Source: Gnetum montanum
Lineage: Eukaryota > Streptophyta > Gnetopsida > Gnetales > Gnetaceae
Direction: 5' to 3'
DNA length: 64,000 bases
Assembly: GCA_015680685.1 (NCBI GenBank)
Contig: MNCI01027496.1
Location: 891,246-955,245 of the forward strand
Part shown: piece after piece, positions 33,517-45,410 of the stretch
How positions within the stretch are numbered: the first letter of the stretch is position 1
Layout: each line of letters starts with the position of its first letter
The notes under the pieces: model-generated
Told to the model about the DNA's origin: nothing
The model's input: only the letters and a program-made list of their open reading frames with translations
The model's database searches: none
Made by a program: the position numbers and the translations under genes

Positions 33517-34890
33517 AATCATATAGGTAACTATAGGTAGTAATTCAACCAGTAAGCATATTATTCGAGTGGAGCACCACCTAAAACTCAAGAGTAATAT
33601 TAGCAATGGATCCACAGTCATGGGGGATGCCACCACCAAGGTAGCAGTATCCTTATTGGTAAACTAATCCCTATGGCTACTATGTTTTATAGCTTGTATC
33701 CCCACATGACTCCTCTAGTCATTCTTCCTTCCCATACCACTACTACATTCCAAAATTCTTGAGCACCTTCTCTAAGGGGGTAGTGTCCTTTTTCCTTTTA
33801 TCCTCCTCAACACTCATCCACTCTTGCACCATAATCAACAATACCTTTTCCACCTACTCCATCTATGTAGGGTGAAATTTCCATGCAGCCACAATAAAGG
33901 AATGCCATGAGGGCAGTGAATCTATAGCTGGCTAACTAATCAAGAGGTCCTAGATTCAAACCTTGTAAGAGGTCATTCTTTAGAACTAATAGCCCCATGA
34001 AATCCTCTAAAACACCAATGGCTGCCAACCTTGCTACTTCTATCTCTAAAATTCATATCAAGTAGCCTTCAAATAAAAAATCTTTCCAAATCCATATTGT
34101 CATGGTGACTCATGTGGTCACAAATTAGATTAAGACTAGCCATCTCACTAGGAAGTGATATGATCTTGGGAGTCCCTTCATCTATTTGTAGATTGTAGAA
34201 AATGAATCGTGCAAGGCTTCTTTCAACTCAAGTTTCAAAGTCAACTTAATTTTCCAAGAGATGTATAAGGCTTAAAACATGCATCCTTTGAAAAAGAGAA
34301 AAATCAAATTAGAGCTAGTGGATCAATCCATCACTATCCCTTTGGGGCTAGTGGAGGACATCATGATCATCATCTGTGGATGGTTCTATCCTATTGATTT
34401 CCTAGTGATCCATGTGAAGAAATGTAAGGAGAACTTCTCTATCATCAAGAGAAAGACATGGTTGAGCACAATAGATGCTAGAATGGGGATTTGAGACCTT
34501 TTCTTGATGATTTACAAGAAAAATGAATTTGGAAAAATGGAGAAGAAGAGAGTTCCATGCATTACATATAGTAACACAATGTGCGATTGCTTGCAGAAAC
34601 TAGGGACCATCAAAGACACATCACTTCAAGCATGTAATTAGTGTGTAGCAATAGTAGTGATCCAAAGGTGCTTGTATGAAGTAGCCACAAAATAAGAAGG
34701 TACCTGGTGGCTAATAAAAGATGATGAAACTAAATCAAATGTATGCATGGAACTAGCTAAGAGTGTTACCAGTACTTTTGTTGAGAGCATGGACAAACTA
34801 GAGCAATTCTATCACCAACTCTCTAATGCACAAAGTGAAATAGATTAGGGAAAGTTGGAGATCCATAGAAGTTTTAAGTAAGAGCCCCTT
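33517..34890 (+). pseudogene. Orphan gag-linker/protease fragment, plus strand
   Basis: Aligns with B from about 51240 to 52620: linker with CACAGTCATGGGGGATGCC at 33608-33626, protease (active-site region CKASFNSSFKVNLIF; catalytic Asp lost), open stretch LVDQSITIPLGLVEDIMIII at 34324-34383, then the pre-RT linker ending AAGAGCCCC. It has no LTR. It abuts D head-on at about 33516 and element E at about 34890. Confidence 0.75.
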
Positions 34891-35950
34891 CATAGATGGG
34901 CTTTGTAACTAAACAAGGAAGACCCTTGGTATCTAAGCCCAAGGATGACTATCTGAACTAAAAGCCCATCAAACACAAAGGTTAATCGAGTGGATGGCAA
35001 AAGAAGAAGGAGAGTTATGTAAACGAGTGAATGTAGAGGAATATAACTAGGACCTAAATATTCAAAAGAAAAGGGTGCATATCTATGATGAGGAAAAAGA
35101 GGTAGCTCTTGATGAAGTGATTTTACAACAAATCTTACCAATAAAAAAGTCTCTTGATGAACTTGAAGCAAGGATAGATGAGTTGTGGGAGTTGATGAAT
35201 GACAAAGTTATAACTTACATAGAAATAGTAGAGGAGAGGATAACAAAAAAAGAATCAAGTGATCAAAATGAGAAGAGGAAAAAGAATGAAGAAATAGGTA
35301 GAAATACTTATTGGCAAAAAGGAAAAGTGGCTATAGAAGAAGAGGCTATAAAAACCATAGAAGATGATGATGGATGTGACATTTTCCTATATGATCATGT
35401 AAAGGGCTATTGCCCAATCATGTTACATCTACATGAGTATTGGGCTTTTGCTTTGAATTCCATGTTTGTACAAAAGCAAATGCCTAGGAAATTATCTTTT
35501 TCACAAGGTACTTATAGATAGTCCTACAAATAACTATACTATCCTAATAGGACTTCTTCTTAGTCTCAAAACTACTATCAACCTCAATGGTAAAACCCAT
35601 AGTTGTGGGGAAGGCCATCATCAAACCAACACTACTCTTATTGCCAGCCAAACCCTCATGGATATTATGTTCAATAACCTATTTGCCCAACTGGTTCTAC
35701 TTCCTCTATATCAAATCACTACTAACACTCTCCTGAATATCATCAACCCATAGCATCTCTTGTGGGATCATCATCTCGCACCTCTTATCCTTTGACACAT
35801 CCTCACTACTCTTATACTTCTCTCCATCATATGCCACCACCAATAATTCAAGAAGAAGGGGCACTATAATATCAATGAAAGAATTTCACTTGTGCTGTAA
35901 ACATACATGGAAATAATCATGTTAGTATATCTTCCTAGAAATCTAGGAAA
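34890..35950 (+). pseudogene. gag: gag C-terminus and linker of element E
   Basis: The longest well-kept frame is at 35075-35521: a charged helical, coiled-coil-like part (DEVILQQILPIKKSLDELEA) and then the conserved Cys/His segment GCDIFLYDHVKGYCPIMLHL. The linker continues in another frame at 35466-35753 (MYKSKCLGNYLFHKVLIDSP), almost the same as H 63122-63421. The N-terminal gag is missing. Confidence 0.75.
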
Positions 35951-36395
35951 CACTCCTTCCTTGGGATAGTTTCCACTCATGTAAATAAGATGCATAGATC
36001 TACTAGCTCATCAAAACCGACACAAGAACAATCTAGTGAAACATCCTTCCTTGGAAAAACAATGCCTCTTAATCCTATGCAAGAGCCAATAACTATCACC
36101 ACTCCAACATGAAATGTAAAAGATAAACCTATCATTGAGGAGAGATAGGACATTCCATGCATTACTAGTAATAACAAAAGGGTGCAACTATGGGCTAAAG
36201 GTTCAAAGTATTCACTCAATTCCTACACCAGCCCACAACAAACATAAGGAACAAGAGTATGTGTGAAACAAAGTCTACAAAATAGCCACTAAACCAAAGA
36301 ATATCTAGTGGCTTCCAAATGAGAATGCAAAATTGTTCAAACAATGCATGGAAGCATATAACCCATGTAGTAGTTCTTGTCCCAGCCATGAACTT
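35951..36395 (+). pseudogene. Residual protease/pre-RT segment of element E
   Basis: From about 36130 (GACATTCCATGCATTACTAG) it aligns with the segment after the protease in B (52270 onward), and near 36300 with ACCCAGTGGCTGATGGC of B. The protease core and all of RT-RNaseH-integrase are absent. H has the same arrangement. Confidence 0.6.
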
Positions 36396-36410
36396 AGTCA
36401 TGGGGGAGAT
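36396..36410 (+). promoter_or_regulatory. PPT-like motif after the pol deletion, element E
   Basis: AGTCATGGGGGAGAT, identical over 15 bases to A 11835-11849 and B 55572-55586. Confidence 0.55.
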
Positions 36411-38190
36411 TTCCCATCTTGAACCAAGAACTAATAAGTTCTTTTTCAATTTTTTGCTTTACACCATCTTTAGTATGCTTTATCTTTCTTGAATATTTTA
36501 CAATTTTTTTTATTTTACTTTATTTTATTTTTCATTTTTCTTATGCTTTTCTTATGTATGTTTTGTTTTTCCTTTATTGCCAATAGGACATAGTGATGTT
36601 GGAAATGTTTGTTGATGGTGGTTTGTGCCAAAATGTTATTTTATTGCTAATGTATGGATTCTATATTTGAATTTTGGTGTTTACAACTAAGACATGGTTC
36701 TTCTCATAATTATAGGTAGTGAGTCCATGTCATCCACCCATCCACAAAACTCTATGGTGTTCCCGTGTTTTGGAAGTATGAAGTTCCTTCCTTAATGAAA
36801 CTTTTAATGAACTAGTGACTTTAGTAGTTTCCAAACTTGGAAAGAGTTAAATGGATAGATAAGGGTGTAACTTCAAGGGAATTTGACACTTTTTTATACT
36901 TGCATACCCTTTGGGGATGCATCAGTATTTTCATGGATTTCTCACCAATCTGCTATCAACCAATAACATAAAGTTTTTGCATGGTGTAGTTCCCATCCAA
37001 AAATCATAAAAATGTAAAATTGAAAAAAAAATGAAAATTCAAAGCACACCCCCTAGACAAAATAATGGGCTACAAGCGTTGGTTATGGGACTAGACAAAC
37101 ATGTTACCCATGCCTAAAGGTTCCCTCTAACTAAGGTCCTTCTCACTTCCTACTTCTCTTTTTGGAATGACGATTGATTTGTGGGGGTACTCTTGTACCT
37201 TGAGGGGTGGGCAAGTCTAAGAGTGTTAATGAGAAGTCACTGGAAGTGGTTGGTTTTAATTCAGATTGGGAATGGTCATTATCATGTTACTTTAATCACA
37301 TAGTATTCGTAAGGGACTTCATGTGACCATAATTCGAGACTCCATTCCACTCTCTTTCTCATCATTCATCTATGTTTTCCATAATCCACCTCACTACCTC
37401 TTCTCATGTTTGTTTCAGATGTCTTAGTTTGATATGGCCAAAATCCTTTAATAGTCTCTTCAGTGATTTGATGCTTCACTGCCATAATCATTAATCAACC
37501 ATGGGGCCCATGGACTCCTTAGTTTGAGGATACACAATGGCATTAATGGCATGGGCCTACTTTGGGGAGGACCCACTTGCATATCTCTTGGTTCGGTTGG
37601 TTAAGTTCCAAATCCCATAGGTAGTTTCATGATCAAATCTCCCCATTAGTGGCATTCAATTATGCACTTCTTCACAATGTTCTCCAATGAAAAACTCTTT
37701 TTTTTTGTTGGGAATTATCTAACCCTATTCAAGAATTTCATTATGTTCATAGCTTTTTTGGATTTCCAAGGACTTTATGTTTGTTTTAAAACTCTTTGTT
37801 TTCCCCTTATCTTTAATGTTGAAAATTTTTAGAGCCCAAAACCTTCCAAAGCCCATAACTTTCAAACCGCTTCTCTAATTTACCTCATTTTTTAGTCATA
37901 CTACTATCAAAGGTAAGCTCTACATAGTGGGGATCACAAACCTTAGGTTTTTTTTGAATTGTTTTCAAAATATCTCTCACTCCCACATGGGTTTAATGAA
38001 TAAAATAACATTAAATTCACTAATTTATGCAAGTTAAACCCTTCTAATGAACTCTGGTAGCCACAAAAATCAAATAATATTAAAATAATCAATCTACCAT
38101 GATTATAACCTAGCCAAGTATAACTACCCAAAGAGACAAGGTAGCTAAATGTTATAAGTTACACATCATACACTAATCCTTGATTTTGTT
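36411..38190 (+). other. Spacer of element E
   Basis: Noncoding. Conserved blocks: GCATGGTGTAGTTCCCATCC at 36979-36998, GGGCTACAAGCGTTGGTTAT around 37067-37086 with TTCCCTCTAACTAAGG around 37119-37134, GCATGGGCCTACTTTGGGG at 37549-37567. I see no TATA at the place where C, D and G have one. Confidence 0.6.
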
Positions 38191-38591
38191 GTGATCAAAG
38201 ATGGCACCAAAATGGAATCATGGATTGGAAGTAGGACTGTTCCAATTAAAGGCTAAGTAGCCTAGAGTTGGAAGATGTTAATAGCCTAAACAACTGTAAG
38301 AGAAGGTGGTAGAAGCCCATGCAACAATACCTCTTTAGTACCATTTGATCTTCTTCCTCATCTTCAAGTCGCTAGAGAGGTTTGGATGTCAATTTTTGTC
38401 ATGATGTTCAATTTTATTGTTATGAATACAAATTTTGCAAAAAATTATAAATTTATACACTTGGGCACTTAGCATCTATTTGTTTAGTTTGAGTTAGTTT
38501 ATATGTTAGTTAGTCGATAATCCCATACCTTCCCAATATTTTGTAAGGAACTTGTTTCTCCTTTTGTTCACTTGAGGATGAGTTTTCATTT
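38191..38591 (+). pseudogene. Remnant of the 3' ORF start, element E
   Basis: GTGATCAAAGATGGCACC (VIKDGTKMESW) aligns with the 3' ORF starts of C, D and G, including the upstream ACACATCATACACTAATCC. The initiating ATG is GTG, as in G. After about 20 codons the homology is lost and the PPT follows about 380 bases later, so the ORF was deleted. Confidence 0.55.
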
Positions 38592-38604
38592 AGTCATGGG
38601 GGTA
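38592..38604 (+). promoter_or_regulatory. Polypurine tract of element E
   Basis: AGTCATGGGGGTA abuts the LTR start TGATAAATTGC at 38605. Confidence 0.85.
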
Positions 38605-39443
38605 TGATAAATTGCATTTTTCATTAGCTACAATATCAGAGCTTTGATATCATAGCACGTGCTATGTTATCAAATAGTTAATATCGTGGGATGTGTGCTT
38701 GCCTATAAATACAACACTTGGATGTACGATCCAAACATTGCATTCCATTCCTTAATTATTAGTGAACATCTTGCAATTTCTTTTCTCCAAAGTTAGAATA
38801 TTGCCCATAGTAGGAGTTAGAAAGTATATGGATCTTTATTCAAGCACTAATGTGCCTGAGCACCTCAGTGTGAATGACAATAAAGATGAACTTTTTTGAT
38901 CAAACCTTACAGCACTTGGAATAGATTAATGTTTCTGTTATGCATTTATTATTCATGAAATTGAATTTAATGAATTTTAATTAAGTAATTAATATCAATT
39001 AAATAACGAACATAAGTATGACTGCTTCAAGCATATGTTACACTTGGTAATCTTAGTAGCGCCTAACACTTGGTAGCCCAGTAGCATTGTAACATGTTTA
39101 GGATGTGTACAAAAAGTGGGAATGGATGCTTATGGTAGGATTAGTTAAGTGTTAGCTAGTTATTAGATTAATTAGATTAATTAAATATTAGTTTTACTTT
39201 ATTTTCAACACTTAGATGAATCTAGTGAAAAAGAAAAAATGATGAAAATCATGTGCCTTAGTGACACTTAACCATACCTTTGCATTTCACAAGTGAAACT
39301 AGAAAGACAACAATCACATCCTTGATATTTGCTTCCTAGACCAGTGGACTTGGAGAGCTAAAGTCTATAGAATTCAACTGAATCAATCAAGTGAACACTA
39401 GTAGTTCATATGGTTGGGCGTAGGGACTACTCACCGCTCATCA
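38605..39443 (+). repeat. 3' LTR of element E
   Basis: 839 bases, TGATAAATTG...CGCTCATCA. TATAAATA at 38704-38711; upstream are decayed ATATC/GATATC motifs (CAATATCAG, TTGATATCATAG, TTAATATCGTGG). The U5 end TAGGGACTACTCACCGCTCA is close to that of G. Confidence 0.9.
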
Positions 39444-41508
39444 ACCACTAATCCATGGTAAGCCTAAAATGTTGATAATTCCCATGAGTTTCCAACATCA
39501 AATGTTGAAAAAGCTATAAGGCTAATACTTGATAATATTTGTAGCATAATGTGTTCTTCTCTTATATCAATTTTATTTTCCATGTTATTGTAGGAGTTAA
39601 AATTTATTTTCTATGTTGTTGAATTATTTAGTGTGTGGATCTATGTCTTTATGTTTCCATGTAATGTATTACATGACATAATTTTGCATTTTAAAAATAA
39701 GAGGGAATTGAGAAGTTGAATTAAAGTCAAAATATAGGATCTAGATACCACATGTTATGCATTGTAGCATTAGGACCACCTAAGGTCTCATGTAGTCATT
39801 TCTATTATGTTGGGATTAACTAAAGTACAAAGGTGGCACATCCTCATGAGTTAGGACCACAAGTCTTCTCTTCTTGTGATTTTATGATGATTAGATGGGG
39901 TCATTTGCATCCATATTAGAGTTTAGTATGGTCATAAGCACCTTCTTGATTTTATATTTATTCCATATATGTAAAGATTAAGGCAATTTTATGTAAAGAT
40001 ACCACTGTAGTATGAAAAAAAGCTTAAAGCAATAGCAGTGAATAGCTTGCTTTCATATCAGTGTCTCATTATTACATTTAGTTGTTTCATCTATTTCAAT
40101 TTTATCTTAATTTATCATTGTTTTCATTAGTTTCAAACTTGTTTAAATTCAATATTAATCTCATCATCAATCAAAAGAAGAAAAAAGAAGATCTTGATTA
40201 AGGATCATTCTCCATTATTGCACATTGTGTACTCTTGATTGTTGTAGATTTGTGGAGCAATTACAAGTTGAAGGAGAGATCTCTTAGCCATTTGAGAATC
40301 CATTAGAGTTGAAAAAATAAAGTTCAACTATAAATTCATTCAGCATTTGAAGTGGTATGAAGACCTCCAATATTTTTATGTTTTGGGTTGCTTTTGTAAC
40401 TATTGGATTGCCACCATCATCCTTAGTCCATGTAATATAGTTTGAGCTTTGTTGTGGTGTCATTTTGGGGTTGATTTTGACATCCCTTTGAAACCATGAG
40501 TTAATCATGACTCATGATTTACACTGAGTGCTACCACAACGTTATCATAAGTCATGGTATTACAACATGAGCCAATGATGACTCGTGATTGTGATAAAAA
40601 ACCAAAGGAAGCTAAAGGCTGAAGCTTGACACATTTTGTATCAACCATAATAAATGGTTAGGGCATAGTGACTACTAAGTAACTCATGATAAACATGTCA
40701 CGAGTGCTTCAAAAATCATGGTTGTTATCCTTAGCTTTGGGACATACCATGATTTGATCATGACTTATGGTCCTAAAACACAACTTGGCCATAAACTATG
40801 ATCTATTATACCATGAGTTAACTACCATTATTTTTCATATTTTTAGCTAAATTTCAAAGTTAAGCTAAAATTATAGAAAGTAAAAGAAGATCTTATTTCG
40901 TTGCCATCTTCGAGAATACTAAGTTAACTAGACATTAAGGACTATTTGGTATGAAACCTCACCTATTTAAGGGTAACCCTCATAAATGACCAATTGTTGG
41001 ATTAAGTTATTACTAGTATTAATCCTATAGCTATCCTAAGTCCTAGCCCATACTATCATCTTAGGTTTCTTGATGTGAGATACATGTCACTTAGTTGAAA
41101 AACTCTTCTAAAAAAACTTCATCATGATAAGACTAGATAGGTATCACATCACTAGGTTAATGAATCAAATTTGAAGTAAATTTTAACACTGTAAGACCTA
41201 CCTACTCTACATCAATAACACTAATTCTATATATTCAACACTATAAACACGTCAATACATACCTAGAATGCTAGCTAGCCATTATTGTCAAAGATCATTG
41301 TTTATGTGAGATGTCATCTACATTGCGTCACTCCATGAAATGCATAAGAAATTCCTTATGCCTTAGGTCACAACACATAAAGACATTGTTGTTATAATCA
41401 CCAAAGATAGAAGATGCTAGAAATATCAATAAATAAAAGTATAATTTGCAAAAATTGATGAATTATAATTCTCAAAACAACTAACAAGGGTTAGTAGAAA
41501 AGTAAGTT
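39444..41508. other. Unassigned DNA between elements E and G
   Basis: About 2 kb with no recognisable retroelement module and no convincing gene. The longest minus frame (40284-40508, 74 codons) shows no known motif. The stretch 40490-40820 is rich in TCATGA/ATGAGT/CATGAC words in both orientations (for example CATGACTCATGAT at 40507-40519). It may be older flanking DNA or an unrecognised element. Confidence 0.4.
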
Positions 41509-42395
41509 TGATGAGTAGCGAGTAGTCCCTATGCCTAGCCATACAAGTCACAAGTGTGGACTAGTGATCTAGTCAAATTTTGTGGACTTAGCTCCTAAGT
41601 GTACCTATAGACAAAGATGGTGACTTGGGGAAATGTGATCATTGTCTTCTTAGCTCTCACTTGTGTAGGTTCTCATGTATGGTTAAGTGTGAGCTAAGGC
41701 ATATGATATTTATTTATAATTTATATTTTTATAGATTTAACCCTAAGCATTGAAGTAAAGATAAACAGTTGGTAAATTAACTATTCTAGCTATTTAACAA
41801 TTCTAAGCTAACTAGCCTAACATAAGTATTTGGGCTCACTTGTTGTACACATCCTTAACTTGTATCAATGTTGCTAGGTTACCAAGTGTCAATCACCAGG
41901 CATACCAAATTACCACTACTTGGATTAAGAAGCATTGAATAGTATGCCTAAAGTGGTCATACTTATGTGTTCATTATTAAGCATATTAATTAATTAATAC
42001 AAGAATGTAAATTGCATTAATAATAAAGTGCTTACAAGAAATATTAATCTAGTCCAAGTGTTGTAAGGAATGTCAAGAATCTCATCTTTATTGCTAGTCA
42101 CATCAATGTGTTCAAGCACAAGATGCTTGAATAAAGATCTATAAAATTGTATAAGTTCCTACTTTGGGAACCCAGAAAATATTCTAACTCTAGTGAAAGA
42201 AAACTACATAAGTTTGGCTATGCTACTAACTTAACGTACCATAAATGTGATGGGTATAATCATTGATATAGGCTTGACATGACATTGCATTGATGCATCT
42301 TTCCATGCATAGATGAGATTGTGTCAATAGGGCTATGTCTATGGTGCTACATCAACGCATGCCTATTGAAATAGTAGTTGACTTATAATTCATCA
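41509..42395 (-). repeat. 3' LTR of element G
   Basis: 887 bases. The minus strand starts TGATGAATTATAAGTC at 42395 and ends CGCTACTCATCA at 41509. U3 has TTGATG/CATCAA motifs (42290-42370), as in C. TATA-like TATATCAA near 42254-42261. Confidence 0.88.
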
Positions 42396-42408
42396 TACCC
42401 CCATGGCT
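42396..42408 (-). promoter_or_regulatory. Polypurine tract of element G
   Basis: The minus strand reads AGCCATGGGGGTA directly before the LTR start. Confidence 0.8.
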
Positions 42409-42609
42409 AAGTGAAAACTCATCCTCAAGTGAACAAAAGTAGGATTGAGCTTCTTATAAAATTGGAAAGGTATGGAATTATTGATTGAATGAATTTAAAT
42501 TTTGACTAATTCTAACTATTAACTAAATCTAAGTGTCAAATGGTACAAAATTATAAAAATTGATGTCCATGATAGCAAAATTAGATACCTTATAAAAATA
42601 AGAGTAGGA

Positions 42610-45410
42610 TTCCTCGAATTGTTGAAGATGGGGCAAAGCTCAAATAGTGTGAGGAGGTGGAGGCTTCTAGAATGTTGAAGGACCTTTACCAGGATTTGGT
42701 ACTCATGGTAGTGGTAATGGTTAAGGCTTTCCTACTACAATTGTTGCTTCAAGAGGAGGATAGAAAGAATTTAGAAATGCTTTCATTTTCTCTTCTTTAC
42801 TTCATGGGTTGTATGCAGTCCATGCATCTTCGTCGATGTGGGTTGATATGTGGATGTTCAATGGGCAAGGCATTATTATGAAAGCCTCCTTAACATTCAA
42901 AAATCATGTTGCAAATTGTTTTCATTTAATGTTGAATGTCTTGACAAGGTTTTTTTTACTCGTGGTAATTGTTCATTCTCCTGGCTAGGTCCTTAGCAAT
43001 TAATCATTGATCAGTGAATCAGCTCCTAACGACTTCAAGCTTTGTGTTGACTATCTCCAACTTTTGTTTAGTCTCTTTATGATTCTTAAATTTAGCTTCA
43101 TAAAGAAGGTACAAACTAGCCACCTATTTCTCTCACTCTATCCTTAGCATCCCTATAGTTAACATAACCAAGTTTTCATATCAGACATTGGCAAGCTCCA
43201 TATATCCTATCATCTCTTCTCTACAACTCCTTTAGGAAGATTTTAGCTTTATTATATGTCTTTAAGTTGTCAAAGATCAGCTACCATAGATCACCTCTTT
43301 GTTGAATTTCTTTCTTGTTTACTTCCTTTAGGAGTCCAACCTAGTTCCTATAATGATTTTTTACCATTTTAAATTTCACGGCCTCATTTTTCTAGGAGGC
43401 TACCTTAATAGTTATCTTTTGGCAAAGCACCTGGACTTTCTCCATATAGAGATTTTTATTCTTTGCTACCAACCTCCTAAAGTCAAGGCTCACATTAGCT
43501 AGCTACTTATGCTGTTATCACATAAATTTGACCATTTGATCCTTTTGCTTCTTGACATTTTGTAGGTGATGAATATCCTTGGTGAGGACTAAGTTGTCCT
43601 TGTGGGATTGAGCCAAGTTCTTATCGATGTTGAATGCAAGTACTTCTAACATTGAGGCATCAAATACTACCATCTCCTTTGCATTCTAATCCTCTTTAAT
43701 TTTTTTCTAAAGCTACTAGAAAAATTCATTTTTGTTAAGGTTTAGGTTAAGAATGATGGGGTTGGAGAGATGGGCCCTTAACTCTGCAACTTCAGCAGCC
43801 AACCAATAGTTTTGGGTAGTGGTTGCCTATAGCTAGGTATTGACAATGATGAGCTTGTCCTTTGTCTTTAGCAGCTTTGATTTGGTTGTTGTAATCTCAT
43901 CTGGGAGATCAAAGATCTTCGGAAGCAGTTGCCCAATTCCCACTAGTTGTCCCAACTCCTTCTCATGTTAGGTTACACTCAATCAACCACTTCCTACTCC
44001 TACAAAAGCTTGTACATCTTTCAAAGCATCAATGTTTGGCATGGTTGTGCTATGAGTGTTCAAGGCCTCGACCATCCTATCATCCATCACTTCCACTATT
44101 GTCTCCTATCCATGGTGCTACATCACCAAGACAATTGTCCCTTGCCTTCCTCTAGGATCACTGAGAAAGTTGTAGCATTCTCAAAGATCTCAGGGAATTC
44201 TTGTTATCCAAGGATGGACATCATAACTTCTCAAGTGCTTGGATTCATTCTTGCAAGCATCTACATTCTTTCTATAGAGAATAGCAGGGCGATCTCTTCT
44301 AGTCAGCTAATGGTTTAGGTAACCTCATTGAGATGACTCAATGTTGAAGGGTAGATTAGTGACTCTTCACCACTTATCTCACCTTGTTGCTATTGCAGTA
44401 GTTTCTCATGAAGTGTTCAATTTCTTTTAGTAGCTACCAAATCCTTTAGTGTGTTCTCTTCGACAAGTGGTGATGGTGGCCACTCCTCTTCCAACATATT
44501 CATAGCTACTTTATCCTTCATCACCTCCTATTAGGATGTAGCAAGAGCATGTTGTTAGCATAACATTCTATGCCTTGCCTTTGATAGAGTTTTCTAACAA
44601 GGCATGGGAATGGGAGTATCTTTGCTCATTCTCTTTGAAGCACTTCTCAATTGATGGAGAACTTACTACTTAGAGGAGTGCATGCATAGGCAAAGAAGGT
44701 TGTAATTTTGTTGGGCCTTACCATGGGATTCATGTGATAGGCTATTATTTTGATGCGTGCTTCACCTTAGTTAGTGTGTCATATTCCTTGCAGTCCACCC
44801 CATAGCAATGTTGGATCCATTCTTTCTTTGCTTTAGAGTTTTCTTAGATAGATATCTCTGTCACTATTAGCCCATATCAGGCAAGGTAAGGGCCTTCACA
44901 ATGGCTTCAACCAAATAGAAGATAGTTATATCCTTAATCTTGAACATCATTTATTCATATTGATTGCTCCAAAATATATACATATTTCCCATGTACCATT
45001 CTCCACTAGATGAGAGAATGGGCCAAATGGGAGACCCTTGTAGTTGGATGTAGACTTTCTCAAGCACCAAGTCTAAGAAGGATTTGAAGTTAAGTTCTTG
45101 GAAAACTGAACTTTGGACCTCATTGGAACGAATTTTCTCAAGGTAGGCCTAAGTCAACATGAACGTTAGATTAGGCCTTGGCCTTAGCACCTCATCTTTT
45201 CTAGATTAGCCAATTTATACTATGGAAAATTGGTGAATAAATTTCACTTTGGGATTCTCTTGAAGAGCTCCTATTGCATGAGTAGCTTCAACGTCTTGTT
45301 CCTAGGGCTATTGTGATTGTTGTTCGTCCCTTCCTCCTTGTGGCCACTTCTTCCTTCCTTATGATGATCCTCCTATGGGTGCTCCCCTCTTTAGTATCAT
45401 CTATGATCAC
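42610..45410 (-). pseudogene. 3' ORF of element G
   Basis: The start position 45410 has GTG (VIIDDTKEG) where C has ATG. The body aligns with C along its length. The coiled-coil-like C-terminal half is at about 42950-43700, and the end (KPPPPHT, stop) at about 42650 matches the C tail KPQKPPLPRNI. It is not interrupted by another element and so is the best copy for building a consensus, but it is frameshifted many times. Role unknown. Confidence 0.65.

Larger units (their letters stand above)
34890..39443 (+). mobile_element. Element E: 5'-truncated, pol-deleted Athila/Tat-type element
   Basis: Starts within gag (TAGATGGGC at 34895, equivalent to B 50660) and runs through gag C-terminus, linker, pre-RT remnant, post-pol PPT-like motif, spacer, 3' ORF remnant, PPT and 3' LTR. 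There is no 5' LTR, protease, RT or integrase. The internal order matches H, so E and H are the same non-autonomous subfamily. Confidence 0.8.

Noticed and set aside
40284-40508. 74-codon minus frame in the unassigned interval
   Set aside because: No motif, no neighbouring module and length within chance for AT-rich DNA.
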